In this document: in pieces, positions 16,929 through 30,100 of the stretch
Layout: the number at the start of each line of letters is the position of its first letter
Numbering within the stretch: the first letter of the stretch is position 1
Source: Leptotrichia wadei
GTDB taxonomy: Bacteria; Fusobacteriota; Fusobacteriia; Fusobacteriales; Leptotrichiaceae
Reading direction: 5' to 3'
Length of the DNA: 64,000 nt
NCBI RefSeq assembly: GCF_007990445.1
Contig: NZ_AP019841.1
Coordinates: forward strand, 1,612,001 to 1,676,000
Notes under the pieces: model-generated
What the model saw: the letters and a program-made list of their open reading frames with translations, nothing else
What the model was told of the DNA's origin: nothing
Databases searched by the model: none
Program-made: the position numbers and the translations under genes

Positions 16929-19900
16929 TTAGTAAATCGCTCTAAATCCAATACCTCCACGAACATTACTTCCTTTAGTATCATACCCAGCATTCACCGT
17001 AACACCAAATTGAGTATTATCAACTCCAATATTTAGATCAAATTTACCATTACCTCTTCTGTCTTCCTTTTCCCCTCTAATTCCAAACCAGTCAGCATTC
17101 GTATATCTAACTCTCGCTTCGTTATTGACATCTCCAATTTTTCCAAGTTCATTTTCATAAGCGGCTGTCAATCCAACTGTCAAATTAGTTCTTACTGCCA
17201 ATGGCTGTACATATTTAAACTCTACTCCAGCTTCAGGCTTAACAGAGAAATAGTCGTTCCCTTTCACTTCTAATCTCATTTGTCCTGAATCTTCCTTGAT
17301 GTTATTAAATCTTCCATATTCCATCTTCAATGCTCCATAAGGTCTTAAATGTGTTCTCTCGCTCATTCTTATGTCGTATCCCAAATCTGTTTTCAGTGCA
17401 GCACCGTAGGAATTATAATTTGACTTGGCTTCAAATACATCATCAACAACTAAAAATTTACGTTTCATGTTGTTAATTCCGGCAAACACATCTCCTCCGA
17501 TTGTCCATTGCAATGCTCCATTGTAGTCCTTCTTAGGCGACATTGTTTTAAATACTCCGGCTTTAAGCATTGTCTGATCTTCACTTGAATGTCCGATGTC
17601 CTTGAATTTAAATCTGTTTGTCACAACTCCAGCATACCATCCGCTTGAATTTCCTAATTTAACTGTTTCATTTTCGTGAACATAAGCCACTCCGTAAGCA
17701 TTGTTTGTATAATCAATGATTCCTGCTGTATCAGTTTTATATTCATCTTTCATTCCGAATACTTTGATTTTATTGTTTTGTTTAGATGGATTTTGCCAAT
17801 TTTTTTGTAGATGATTAAATTCTTTGTCTAAAGTGTTTCCAGTTGCATTGATTCTTTGCTGAATATTTCCATATTGGTGTCCCATCATTTCATCCATCGC
17901 TTGATACAATAATACTTCTTCATTATTTCCAATTCCATTTAATTTTTGAAATAATTGATTTTCTCTGCTTCCAAGTGCTTCTACGCCATATCTTTGTTCT
18001 AATCCATCTGCAAAATTATATGAATCTGTTTTATTTACTGGCGATTTGTCTGTTCCTGACCATTTTGTGTATGGAATTTTTGCCATATAGGCATTTTCTA
18101 TTGTTCCATCTGTCTGATTTTGTGCAACACTTGCCATCCAAGTTAGTGAACCTGAATAAATACTCCATTTTTCAATTTGCGGATTATTTAAAATCATTTG
18201 ATTGTATGGTGCAAGTATTTTTTTGCTTACTTGAATGTATTTTCCAGTTGTATTTTGAGCGGCTTCATTTCCTATAATTAAATCGGCTTGTTTTAATGTG
18301 CTTAATTGAGTTAATCCTGTTACAGGCACTGTAAACCGTTTATTTGAAGTATCGATGTACATTCCAATTGTTGAAACTTCCATCGGCTTAAATTCTTTGG
18401 CTGTTGTTGAAGCTAGTTCTGGTATTACTGGAACTCCGTTTACAGTTATTGTGGCTGTTTGAGATCCCGCTGGTGCATGTATTTTTACACCTCCCATATC
18501 TTTAGCCAAATCTTGACCTTCAGCTGGAACTACTGAATTTTCTGATCCGCTTCCTGTTATATTCAATGTTCCATAGTTCTTAATTATTCCCACATTTTTA
18601 CCTGCCAAATTTCCTTTGGCAAGCAATCCTACCGCATCTGTCGCATCAATCTGAATAATTCCATTATTTTCAATTGTTGAACCGTTTTTAACTACCATTC
18701 CTACAACTCTTCTCAATCCTGTTCCATTTGAACGGATAATTCCGTTATTTATTCCATAAGCTCCATTGTCAAGATACATTCCAGTGGTGTTACTTGCATT
18801 AAGGTTAATAGTCCCATTATTTGTTACAGTCGTTCCTCTTTCCGTTCCATACATTCCAATACTATGTTCACCATTAACATCAATAATTCCTTCATTTATC
18901 ACATTTCCAGAATATGCTGGCTTTACGGCATCTCCAACATATCCCGCAGCCATTCCTATCGCATAATAATTATCAGCTGGATTAGTATTTCCAACACTCG
19001 AAGTTCCTACTGCAATTCTAGCAGTACCGCTATTAACGGCAGTTCCTCCATAAATACTGTAAATTCCAACATTTCCTATACCTGAACTGTAATTGATATC
19101 AGCCTTATTTACCACATTTCCTGCTGAATAAAGTCCATAATTTAGTGAACCAGTTGAAGTCAATGGAGTGTTGTTGATTACATTTCCAGATGTATCTCTT
19201 GAAAATACAAAAACGGTATTATCCCCAGCAGGTGAAACTGTCGCATCGCTTATTATCGTATTTCCAGACCCTTCATTGATAAATCCATACGAACCGTTGC
19301 CAATTGTCATTTTTGAACCTGCATCGGCTTTTATCAGATTTCCAGTTCCTTTTGTATATACACCGATTGCTTCATTTTCTCCTAATGTAATTATAGAATT
19401 ATTTGTCAATGTAACATTTCCATTTGTACTAAGTATTCCTTTACCCTTGTCCTTCATAGTCAATGTTCCGCTATTTATGACATCTGCTCCATCAGAGTAA
19501 ATTCCATAGGCTTTTCCGCTCTTATCGGTTATTGCAGCCGCATTTGCAAGAGTTCCTTTTGTTGCATAAATTCCAACTATTCCTTTATCGCTGCTAGTAT
19601 TTACTATATCCACATCAGTTATGTTTGTAGCCGTGCTGTCATAAAAAATACCTGCTCCAGAAGCATTTGCTGAACCTGTATATTTTATTTCAAATTTATT
19701 TCCATTCGGATTTATAACAGAACCGCTTGAAACTGAAATTCCTACTCCTTTATCCTTAATTTCAACTCCAGTATTTGAAGTAAAATTCACCTCGCTCTTC
19801 ATTCCACCTGCATAAACTCCAATTCCGCTTTTTCCTACTAAAATATCAGAACTTCCAGTTCCCCCTAAATTAACTGTATTTCCAGCTCCTTCTGACACAA

Positions 19901-22900
19901 TACCAACACCGCTATCGCCAGTCATCACTATTTTGCCATTATTTGAAATAACTCCGTTTGATGTTAAAACTAATCCAGTTCCTGCAATATCATTTGTATT
20001 TCCATATAGTCCAATCGAACCATTACCTGCAACAGTTATTGTACCATTATTAATTATTTCCAAAACTTTGTCAGCCGCTAGTAATGTTCCGTTTGAAATT
20101 TTATCATCCGTTCCATAAGTTTTCAATTTTGAAGCAGAAGCAAATCCTGCCATACCAACACCGCTCGAAGTAATATTTACAGCCTTGTTATTTGTAAGAG
20201 AACTTCCATTTATTCCATAAGCTCCAATTCCATTATCAACATTTATCGTACCTTTATTATCCACATATCCAAAACTTGTAGATATTGCCGTAGTTTTGGA
20301 AGCTGTTCCTCCAGTTATATTAACAGTCCCATTATTTGTATACCCTGTAGTCGTATTTGTCGCAACACCGTCATGTGAAGCCATCGACAGTCCTTTTCCT
20401 GCTGCAGAACTTACAGTAACTCCATTTGCAATAGTAAATTTCTCATTTGAAAGTCCTATTTTCGTGTTAAATTCATCTGTATTGTCATCTAAATCCTGAT
20501 TAATGTTAAGATTAAATTTACCATCTATGTAGTATATCTTGTAGTCGTGATTATTTGTATTCAGTGCCGCAAGCTGCATATCATTTTTTATATTTGTAGT
20601 TCCTGTTGTCCCGCCAGTCCAGTTAGTTGTATCTCCATGGTATGTACGAAGTACAGCTTTATCTCCAGTAAGATTTACAGTTACATTATTCATTCCAAGA
20701 TATTTGGCAGTAGAAGAAGTATTTCCGCCATCATAATTAGTTGCATCTGTTCCTGGCATAAGTATTCCATCTGCCATATTTATTGTAGTAGCACCTTTGA
20801 ATTCAATCTTTGAAGAGCTGTCTGCATAAAATGGTGTAGATCTTGAATGATCAGCAGTTACTGTTCCAGCTGTTACCACATCTGAAGTTGTTGCTTTATC
20901 TTCATGATAGATTGTTCCTCCACTGAAGTTAACTTTTCCGCCATCAACTGCCGCCAATGCTCCATTTTCTCCAGTTTGAATTTTATTAGCTGTACCATTG
21001 TTAACATTTACAACTGAACCGGTTCCAGAGGCAAATCCTGCCATACCGCTTATTTTAATACTTCCATCTTCTATATTAACAGTTCCCCCAGATGTTCCAG
21101 TTACCGTTTTTGTAGCTAGACCTGCAATATTCTCAAATTTATTCTGAGTAGCATTTTTATCTATTGCTTCAATATTTCCATGAATATTAACAGTTCCTTC
21201 ATCTCGTGCAAATCCAATTATTGATTTGTAATTCACTGCTTCTGTAGTTGTAGGATTTGCCTGTGTTCCAGCATTTACAATACCCTTATTGTCACCCATA
21301 TAGGCAATTCCTTCTTTTGAAGCTAATACCACATTAGGATAAACATTTACTTCAGAAGGCAATCCTTGTAATTTTGCTGCAGTTGTAGCAGTTGCATCTG
21401 TCAATGCCTTTCTAGCTGTTCCATTATTTATAGCTCCAGCATCAGCATCATTTTGAGCTATTCTTGCGTCCTCACTTCCATATCTATGTTTTAACTGATC
21501 CCAAGTTCCTTCCGAATACGCAACTATAGTTCCTGTTGAAGCATCTGCTTCAAGAGTATTAGCACCATTGATACCATCAGTAATATCTGAACTTACTCCA
21601 GTAATATGATAGTTAGAAGTATTTTTACCTACATCTATTACTGTTCCTTGCTTTGATAATACCATAATTCCATTTTTAGAATATTTTCCAAATCTAATAT
21701 CAAGTTTTGCTACTTCTAAATTATGTATAGGGTCTTTTGAAAAATCATTACCCATTGGGAAACCATATCCTGGTCCAATATTATTCTTATCTACTTCCAA
21801 TCTTTGTGTTGTATTATTCCATTTATACAAAAACCATCTATCCCAAGCAGGATCAGTTTTATGAGCATTTATTTCAGCTGCAGTTGGTGGGACTCCCTCC
21901 ATTACATCTCCTCTTGCAACTATTCCAACTCTTTGACCACTTTCTGAGAAAATTCCTACAGCTCCATCAACTGTTTCATTAGTATAACCTGCATTGTTTA
22001 AATTTCCTTCAGCTGTCTGTTGATTTTGGTTATCTATTGTTAATTTTTCTCCAATTTTTGCAGAAAAATCTATTTCACCTTGGTATAGTCCTATATGAGC
22101 TGCCTTATTGTTATATCCATATACACTTTCTAGTTCATTGGCACCTTCCATATGTACTTTAGCAACATTTCCTTTGATTCTACTACCAAAATACATACCT
22201 ATATTTTCATCACCATATAGTTTAACATTTGATAACTTTATCATATTTGTATTGTGAAGATATCCTGCTCCTGCCGGATTTACAAGTTTTGATAAAGTTG
22301 GAGCATAGGAAAAACTTGAATATACTATGTTTGAAGCTCCATCTGATTGTATTAAACCATCATTTTGCCAATGTTTCATATATGATAATCCTGTTGTTAA
22401 ATAAACAGAATTATTTCTTCCATACATATTTACATTAGCTTTTCCAGAAAATCCTCCAGCTAGAACACGCCATTCTTTTCCTGCTTTGAAATATTTATAT
22501 GTATATCTAGCAACTGGCATATTATAGAATCCCATATTATCACTATTATACATATTTACAGTTACATCATCAAAATCCAGTATTCCATGTCTCCATGTTT
22601 CATTTGTTACTGCTCCTGCTCTTCCATATAGATTAAATACTAAATGTTTAATATTTAAATCTCCCAATGCATGAACACCAACAACACCTTCATCTGGAAT
22701 CCCATTTCCATGCCCGTCATTATATGCTCTTTGTCCATTATCAGATATTCCTAAATGTGCTCTAGTATTACTATCATTATAAGTATCAGTAGCATAATGT
22801 CCTCTTAAATAGAAAGTATTATTTTCAATTTTAGTTGCATTAGTTTGACTATTTATATAGTAAGTATTAGTATATCTATTATTTTCATTTATTATACGTG

Positions 22901-23828
22901 TTCCTTCAAGTTGTCTACCATTATATGAACCTGTCATTGCTGCAGGAGTAGGATTTCTATTATCTATATTTCCTATTAAAGAAGTAGGATCTATTCCTGA
23001 ATAAATAGAAATATTATCTCTTAACTCTCTATGGTTCCACGTTCCATCAAAATAATAACCTGTAAATGGTTCAGCATTAGGTTTTGCAATGCTGACTGTT
23101 TTAGTAGGAGTATTTGGTGTAGGAACTTTTATTGCTGGTACCTCTATTCCATTAACTGTCATCACTTGTAACTGAGGTGCTCTTATTCCTAAATCCGGAA
23201 TTTCTATCTGTACAGTTTTTGGTTTTATTGATGCATCAACATTTATTTCCAGGATTGGTTCCTGTGCTCTGGTATTGCTCATAAGGCCATAAGTCGAGTT
23301 AAATCCAGTTCTTTCGTTTGAAGAAGCCATTCTTCTATTTCTACTTAATGCCAAATTTCCATAATTTTTACTCAATGGCGAAACATTTCTCTCAAATAGA
23401 TTTTTACTTCTTTCATAGACTCCTTCATAAGAATATTTTTCAGACTTATCTCCTCTCCCTTTAAAAGTTCCTCCCCAGTTACTGGAAAATCCATTGACTC
23501 CAAATTGCCAATTGCTCCAAGGAGATTTTACAACATGATCCCCTTGTTCCATAAGTTGAATTAATTCTAAATTTGTCTTTTTCAGAAGTTTGTCATTTTC
23601 TTTTCGAGTTTCTTGAACTTTTTGATGTATGTCTTTAATTGATGTAGAAATTACTTGCTTTTGCTTTTCAATTGTTGTATTTGTCTCATTAGAAAATAGG
23701 TTATTTGAAATGTTTACTGTTCCTGTTATTAAAAATGTTATAAGCGCTGAATCAGTATACCTAAATTCTTGACATCTTTTTGCAAATGAACATAGGTCTT
23801 TTTTTACTTTTCTTAAATTATTAGTCAT
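16929..23828 (-). CDS. Giant autotransporter adhesin-like protein (type Va), intact
   Basis: A 2299-residue outer-membrane/surface protein. The N-terminal ~95 residues (MTNNLRKVKKDLCSFAKRC, then a hydrophobic stretch FLITGTVNISNN, then a Lys/Glu coiled coil) are the conserved autotransporter-associated leader of Leptotrichia proteins. The passenger (about 100-2000) is rich in Gly, Asn, Thr and Ser with repeated G-N-I-x-G and N-N-G-x-I motifs, as in a long beta-helix. The last ~280 residues form the beta-barrel translocator ending GGIGFRAIY with a C-terminal aromatic. GGAG-type ribosome site, promoter at 23958-23985. The C-terminal ~640 residues nearly equal those of the next gene. Ligand unknown. 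Confidence 0.93.
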   Translation of the reverse strand: MTNNLRKVKKDLCSFAKRCQEFRYTDSALITFLITGTVNISNNLFSNETNTTIEKQKQVISTSIKDIHQKVQETRKENDKLLKKTNLELIQLMEQGDHVVKSPWSNWQFGVNGFSSNWGGTFKGRGDKSEKYSYEGVYERSKNLFERNVSPLSKNYGNLALSRNRRMASSNERTGFNSTYGLMSNTRAQEPILEINVDASIKPKTVQIEIPDLGIRAPQLQVMTVNGIEVPAIKVPTPNTPTKTVSIAKPNAEPFTGYYFDGTWNHRELRDNISIYSGIDPTSLIGNIDNRNPTPAAMTGSYNGRQLEGTRIINENNRYTNTYYINSQTNATKIENNTFYLRGHYATDTYNDSNTRAHLGISDNGQRAYNDGHGNGIPDEGVVGVHALGDLNIKHLVFNLYGRAGAVTNETWRHGILDFDDVTVNMYNSDNMGFYNMPVARYTYKYFKAGKEWRVLAGGFSGKANVNMYGRNNSVYLTTGLSYMKHWQNDGLIQSDGASNIVYSSFSYAPTLSKLVNPAGAGYLHNTNMIKLSNVKLYGDENIGMYFGSRIKGNVAKVHMEGANELESVYGYNNKAAHIGLYQGEIDFSAKIGEKLTIDNQNQQTAEGNLNNAGYTNETVDGAVGIFSESGQRVGIVARGDVMEGVPPTAAEINAHKTDPAWDRWFLYKWNNTTQRLEVDKNNIGPGYGFPMGNDFSKDPIHNLEVAKLDIRFGKYSKNGIMVLSKQGTVIDVGKNTSNYHITGVSSDITDGINGANTLEADASTGTIVAYSEGTWDQLKHRYGSEDARIAQNDADAGAINNGTARKALTDATATTAAKLQGLPSEVNVYPNVVLASKEGIAYMGDNKGIVNAGTQANPTTTEAVNYKSIIGFARDEGTVNIHGNIEAIDKNATQNKFENIAGLATKTVTGTSGGTVNIEDGSIKISGMAGFASGTGSVVNVNNGTANKIQTGENGALAAVDGGKVNFSGGTIYHEDKATTSDVVTAGTVTADHSRSTPFYADSSSKIEFKGATTINMADGILMPGTDATNYDGGNTSSTAKYLGMNNVTVNLTGDKAVLRTYHGDTTNWTGGTTGTTNIKNDMQLAALNTNNHDYKIYYIDGKFNLNINQDLDDNTDEFNTKIGLSNEKFTIANGVTVSSAAGKGLSMASHDGVATNTTTGYTNNGTVNITGGTASKTTAISTSFGYVDNKGTINVDNGIGAYGINGSSLTNNKAVNITSSGVGMAGFASASKLKTYGTDDKISNGTLLAADKVLEIINNGTITVAGNGSIGLYGNTNDIAGTGLVLTSNGVISNNGKIVMTGDSGVGIVSEGAGNTVNLGGTGSSDILVGKSGIGVYAGGMKSEVNFTSNTGVEIKDKGVGISVSSGSVINPNGNKFEIKYTGSANASGAGIFYDSTATNITDVDIVNTSSDKGIVGIYATKGTLANAAAITDKSGKAYGIYSDGADVINSGTLTMKDKGKGILSTNGNVTLTNNSIITLGENEAIGVYTKGTGNLIKADAGSKMTIGNGSYGFINEGSGNTIISDATVSPAGDNTVFVFSRDTSGNVINNTPLTSTGSLNYGLYSAGNVVNKADINYSSGIGNVGIYSIYGGTAVNSGTARIAVGTSSVGNTNPADNYYAIGMAAGYVGDAVKPAYSGNVINEGIIDVNGEHSIGMYGTERGTTVTNNGTINLNASNTTGMYLDNGAYGINNGIIRSNGTGLRRVVGMVVKNGSTIENNGIIQIDATDAVGLLAKGNLAGKNVGIIKNYGTLNITGSGSENSVVPAEGQDLAKDMGGVKIHAPAGSQTATITVNGVPVIPELASTTAKEFKPMEVSTIGMYIDTSNKRFTVPVTGLTQLSTLKQADLIIGNEAAQNTTGKYIQVSKKILAPYNQMILNNPQIEKWSIYSGSLTWMASVAQNQTDGTIENAYMAKIPYTKWSGTDKSPVNKTDSYNFADGLEQRYGVEALGSRENQLFQKLNGIGNNEEVLLYQAMDEMMGHQYGNIQQRINATGNTLDKEFNHLQKNWQNPSKQNNKIKVFGMKDEYKTDTAGIIDYTNNAYGVAYVHENETVKLGNSSGWYAGVVTNRFKFKDIGHSSEDQTMLKAGVFKTMSPKKDYNGALQWTIGGDVFAGINNMKRKFLVVDDVFEAKSNYNSYGAALKTDLGYDIRMSERTHLRPYGALKMEYGRFNNIKEDSGQMRLEVKGNDYFSVKPEAGVEFKYVQPLAVRTNLTVGLTAAYENELGKIGDVNNEARVRYTNADWFGIRGEKEDRRGNGKFDLNIGVDNTQFGVTVNAGYDTKGSNVRGGIGFRAIY

Positions 23829-23957
23829 TTTCCATTCTCTCCTTTTAATTAAATTTTAGTTTTTTATTAAATGACTTATATTACTCCTTTTTTATTAGTT
23901 TTTATTTGATTTTTTGTCATAAAAAAAGTGAAATAATTATATTTCATGCCACTAATT

Positions 23958-23985
23958 ATTATAACATAAAAAAAAGATTTTTCAA
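23958..23985 (-). promoter_or_regulatory. Promoter of the first autotransporter gene
   Basis: Minus strand: TTGAAA (23980-23985), 16-nt spacer, TATAAT (23958-23963); the 5' UTR would be about 120 nt. Confidence 0.6.
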
Positions 23986-24032
23986 AAAAATTTTTTAATT
24001 TTTAATTTTTTTACAAATTCTAAAAATATCAT

Positions 24033-24100
24033 AATTCTCTCAAAGCAATGGATTCATTATAAAATAAATTCTCTCAAAGCAATGGATTCATTATAAAATA
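24033..24100. repeat. Perfect tandem duplication of a 34-bp unit
   Basis: Two identical adjacent 34-bp copies (24033-24066 and 24067-24100), each containing CTCTCAAAGCAATGGATTCA, lie between the terminator of the second autotransporter gene and the promoter of the first. A recent duplication, which may vary in copy number between strains. Confidence 0.95.
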
Positions 24101-24101
24101 A

Positions 24102-24142
24102 AAAGAGAACAGCAAAACTTAAATTTCACTGCTCTTTCTTTT
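24102..24142 (-). terminator. Terminator of the second autotransporter gene
   Basis: Minus strand: AAAGAGCAG, about 16-nt loop, CTGTTCTCTTTTT, with a 2-nt bulge; the T-run follows the 3' arm. Confidence 0.6.
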
Positions 24143-24154
24143 ATTTTAAAAATT

Positions 24155-27100
24155 TTAGTAAATTGCCCTAAATCCAATACCTCCACGAACATTACTTCCC
24201 TTAGTATCATACCCGGCATTCACTGTAACACCAAATCTAGTATTATCAACTCCAATATTTAGATCAAATTTACCATTACCTCTTCTGTCTTCCTTTTCCC
24301 CTCTAATTCCAAACCAGTCAGCATTCGTATATCTAACTCTAGCTTCATTATTGACATCTCCAACTTTTCCAAGTTCATTTTCATAAGCGGCTGTCAATCC
24401 AACTGTCAAATTAGTTCTTACTGCCAACGGCTGTACATATTTAAACTCTACTCCAGCTTCAGGCTTAACAGAGAAATAGTCGTTCCCTTTCACTTCTAAT
24501 CTCATTTGTCCTGAATCTTCCTTTATGCTGTTAAATCTTCCGTATTCCATTTTTAACATTCCATAAGGTCTTAAATGAGTTCTTTCGCTCATTCTTATAT
24601 CATAACCTAGTTCATTTTTTAATGCAGCTCCATAAGAATGATAATTTGACTTAGCTTGGAATACATCATCTACAACCAAGAATTTACGTTTCATATTGTT
24701 AATTCCAGCAAATACATCTCCTGCAACTGTCCATTGCAATGCTCCATTATAGTCTTTCTTAGGGGACATTGTCTTAAATACTCCTGCTTTTAGCATTGTC
24801 TGATCTTCATCTGAATGTCCGATGTCGCTAAACTTGAATCTATTTGTTACAGCTCCTGCATACCATCCACTAGAGTTACCCATCTTGATTTTTTCATCTT
24901 CGTGAACATAAGCCACTCCCCAGGCATTGCTTGTATAGTCAATGATTCCAGCTGTGTCAGTCTTATACTGATCTCTCATTCCAAATACTTTAATTTTGTT
25001 ATTTTGCTTAGAAGGATTTCTCCATTCATTTTTCAAGTATCTAAATTCCTTATCAAGCATATTTCCAGTTGCATTTATTCTCATTTGAGTGTTTGCATAT
25101 TGGTGACCCATCATTTCGTCCATTGCTTGATAGAATAAAATTTCTTCGTTGTTTCCAATTCCATTTAATTTTTGGAATAATTGATTTTCTCTGCTTCCTA
25201 GTGCTTCTACACCATATCTTTGTTCCAATCCATCCAAGAAATTGTATGTATCTGTAGGATTTACAGGTGATGCTTCATTTCCTGCCCAGTATGTATATGG
25301 TATTTTAGCAAGGTAGGCATTTTCTATTGTTCCATCGTTTGAATTTTGTGCGACTGTTGCCATCCAAGTTAATGATCCTGAATAAATGTTCCATTTTTCA
25401 ATTTGTGGATTAGCTCTAATTGTTGCATTGTATGGATCAGTTATTTTTGAATCCACTTGAATATATTTTGCAGTCGTATTTTGAGCAGCTTCAGCTCCCA
25501 CAATTAAGTCAGCTTTTTTCAATCCTGTCAAAGAACTAAGTCCTGTAATAGGATTTGTGTACACTTTATTTGAAGTGTCAATATACATTCCTATTTTTGA
25601 TAATTCCATTGGCTGAAACTCTTCTGCTGATGTTGTTGCTAATTCAGGTATTACTGGATTTCCATTTACTGTTATTGTTCCAACTGAAGATCCTCTAGGA
25701 ACATCAATTTTTATTCCAGATACTGTTTTTGTCAAGTCACTCGCAGCATCCACTCCAATAACTGTCGCATCAGTCGAATCTGTTACACCATTAATATTGA
25801 ATGTTCCATAGTTTTTAACTATTCCAAGATTAGCTCCTGAAGCATTTCCTTTTGATAAAATTCCTCTTGCATCTTCTGCAGTAATATCAATATTTCCGTG
25901 ATTTTCAATTGTCGAACCATTTTTTACTACAACTCCGACAACTTTTTTCAATCCAGAACCATTCGATTTAATCGTTCCATAATTGTATCCGTAAGCTCCG
26001 TTATCCAAGTAAATTCCAGTAGTTTCACTCGAATTCAAGTTTATCACAGCATTACGATTTGAAGCAGTACCGTTGTAAACCGTTGTTCCCGCTCCAGTTC
26101 CGTACATTCCAATACTTCCTTTTCCTGTAACATTAATAACGCCATTATTTACAATATTTCCAGTATATCCCACTTTTCCTGCAGCAATTTCAGCAGCCGT
26201 TGGAGTATACCCAGCAGCCATTCCTATAGCATAACGATTATTTAATGAACTAATTGGATCAAAATACGATTCTCCAACCGTAATCGAAGCATTATTCGTA
26301 GCAGTTCCGCCAAGAGTACTGTAAACTCCCACATTTCCATATCCTGAACCAAAATTAATGTTTCCGTTATTTACAACTTCTCCAGCAGAATAAACACCAT
26401 AATTGTAAGAACCTGTAGAAGTCAAGTTTGTATTATTTGTAACTTGTGCTCCAGCTCTGTTGTCATTTGAATAAATATAAACAGTGTCATTTCCAAGATT
26501 ATTAATGCTTCCAATGTTACTTATAATTTTATTTCCAGCAGAACCTGTTCCTTTTTCAGAAATAATTCCAAATGAATTATCAGCAATCGTCATATTTGCT
26601 CCAGAATGTGCAGTTACAGTTTGATTATCTCCATTCACATAAATTCCTGCAGCCTGATCCGTTCCAACATTTATTGTTCCAGCAGTCAAGTCAACATTTC
26701 CAGCAGTACTGAATATTCCAGTTCCCGCATCGCCAACATTAATATTTCCACTGTTTTCAACTTGATGTCCATAAATTCCAACAGAATATTTTCCTATAGT
26801 AATATCTCCGCTATTTGTAATTTTATTTCCGTTTTTAACATAAATCCCAACACTAGCCTTTTTACTAGCAGCATCCAACGGATTTGGTAAAGTGATATTT
26901 CCACTATTTCTAACTTCTACACCTTCAGAAATAATTCCATATCCAGCATTTCCAGTAATGTTTCCTTGATTGTTAATATCTCCAGCAGCTCCTTTTGCTA
27001 ATATTCCAACAAGTCCTTCTGTATTGTTAACTGTATCATTAAGAGTAATATTCATCTTGTTCGTCATACTAGATGTAGGCAATGTTGATTTATTATTCAT

Positions 27101-30100
27101 AAAGAATGCAACCGCAGATGCTGTAGGTGCTCCAGTATATTTAAGTTCAAAGTTTTTACTGTCATTCAATGAAGGATTATTTCCCTCAACAAAAATACCA
27201 GTTCCTCTGTCTTTAACTTCCACTCCATAATCTGTTTCAAATGTAACCTTCGTATTATCCGCATAAACACCAATTCCATCATTTCCAGTAGTCACAATAT
27301 CCGAACTTCCAGTTCCGTTAAGTTTCACTTCAGGCCCACCAAATTGTAAAGGATCAGCAGCTCCAGCAGGTGGCGTAACTTTCGACACAATTCCAACTGA
27401 ATTATCGCCTGCCAACACGATTTTTCCAGCATTTCTAATACTTCCATGACTTGTTCCAGCTTTTCCAACTTCAATGCTCGGATGTGCTCCAGTAATAGTA
27501 TTCAATTCTCCATACAATCCAATACCATTATTTCCATTTACAGTAATCGTACCTTTATTTTCAACTTCAAGCGTTTTATCTGTATTTAAAAGTGATCCAT
27601 TTGCAATTTTAGCATCAGTTCCATAAGTTTGAAGTTTATTAGCAGATGTAAAGGCAGCCATTCCAACTCCAGTTCCTGAAATAGTAATATTTCCATTAGT
27701 ATCATTTAATAATTTACTTCCATTTACTCCATATGCTCCAAGTCCATTATCTACAGTAATTGTATTTTTATTTATAATTTCTCCATAACTTGTACTAAGA
27801 GCAATTGTAGAAGCAGAACCACCTGTTATAGCCACATTTCCTTCATTTACATATCCCGTTTGCGTATTTGAAGTTGCACCAGCATCAGATCCAACAATCA
27901 TACCCTTACCAGTAGCCGAACTTACTGTAATTCCAGGATCAATAAATATTTTTTCTCTAACAAATTTTATCTTGTCAAATATTGGAGCATTATCTAAATC
28001 AATATCTCGTTGTATAGAATATTCTCCATTTTTATAATATACCTTGTAATCAGCACCAGTCCCAATCGTCAAGTTTCCTCTGTTTATCTTCAAGTCATCC
28101 TCAACACTTTCAATAAGTCCTGTAGGCCCAGTCCATTTATTATCAGTTCTAGTCCCACCATCTGTAACTCTTAAAATTACACCATTTCCTTCAACTTTAA
28201 TTTTCATATTACTCATACCAGTATATTTTTTCCCAGCAGTTGCAGCAGCATTTGCAGGATTAGATGAATCTTCAGCCGCATAATCAGCCGCTGTTCCAGG
28301 CATAAGTATTCCATCAGAAATAGTAAGTTCCGTATTCCCTGAAAAATTAATATTTGATCCAGTATTAGCTAAAAATGGCACAACTCCACTATAATCATCT
28401 GTAGAATTTCTTTTTCTAGTATCAATTTTTCCACCTTTAAAGTCAATCTTACCGCCATCTAAAGCTATAAGCCCTCCTTCTTTTGCCGAATAAATCTCAT
28501 TATTAGTACCTTCAAATTTAATTACCGAACCAGCTCCATTAGAAAATCCTCCAATACCACGTACTTTAACATCATCTCCAAATGTTATTGTACTTCCACC
28601 ATCTGCTCCTTTATTTGCATATCCCCCAATATTCTTATACAAATACGGTTTCGTAGCATCATCACTTGCAGCCCACTCATCAACCGCCGTAACTGCTTTA
28701 TCCAATGTAATCTTCGCATTATTATCCGCATACGCAATTATAGATCCAAATCCTTTCGCATCAGTAGTTCCTGCAGCTGTAATTATACCGCTATCTTTAG
28801 CCACGTATGCCGCTGGGAATGACTCTACTTTTGTTGTAGAACCTGCTGGTGTGTAATCTTTATATCTAGCAGACATTACAACATCCTGTCCAATATTAAT
28901 TTGACTTCCCTTTCCTTCAAATCTCTGTACTTCAGAAGAAGTCATTCTATGATCTGTATTTTTCCACTCACCAGCTGCATAAGCAATAACTGTACCAGTA
29001 GCAACTTGGTTTGTAGTATCATTATAAGAAGCTGTCAAAAGCGATGTTCCTTCATAATCTTTTATAGGTGTAGTCATAATTGGTACTGTTGTAGAATCTG
29101 TTTTTCCTGACATAGCATTTCCACTATTATCTTTTACAACAGTGCTATGAAGATTATTAGGCATAGCCACATCAATTACAGTCCCTCTTTCAGCGGCTAT
29201 CATAACTCCATTTTTAGAATTTTTACCAAATGTTATATCAATATTGTTTACTTGTAAAGAATGTATAGGATCATCTTCATAATTTATACTTGATCCGGCA
29301 GCTCCTAAATCTGTTTTTGTATTAAATTTAGCAACCTGGCCATTTATAGTTTCCTGACCTCTTTGTCCTGACCTTGAATATATCCCGATGTTATTTTCAA
29401 CCACTCTTGTTGCATCATTATTTCCTATTCTTGCTCTTGCATCAATTTCTCCCTGATAAATACCAATTACTGATTTTTTCCAGTTTGCATCATTAGTAGT
29501 GTATACGTTCATACTGGCTGCTGAAGTATCATCCATTTTATCATTAAAAAGAAGTACGATATTTCTATCACCATTTATTATAGGTGCTTCAGTAAGTTTT
29601 ATAGTCGGTGTCATACCAGTCTGATGTTTATCCTGTACAACTCCTTTACCTACAAAGTTATTCCAGTTAGGTGCATATCCATAACCTGAATAAACTATAT
29701 TTTCATTTCCTGTTATATTATATTTTCCACTACTGTCTATCTCAAAGGATCCCTGATTTCCTAGTACTGAATAAACTATATTTTTATCAGTTTTTATATC
29801 AGCATTTACTTTACCGGTAAATCCACCACGCTGGTGTTTAGCTCCATTATTGTATGATGCTACTGTACCATAGCTTCCTGGGTAAATAAGGAATATTGTA
29901 TTTTCATTTCCACTTCCTGCTACTCCTGGAACTGACTCAATATTTACTTTAACTTCTTTTCCAGGTGTATTATCAAACTCCATTTTACCTGCCCACCATG
30001 TTTCCAGTGAAAGGAAAGCAGCTTTTCCATATAAATGTGCATTTACATTTGAAAGTTTTCCATTCCAAACTGTGTGTATCCCCAATGCTCCTTCATGATT

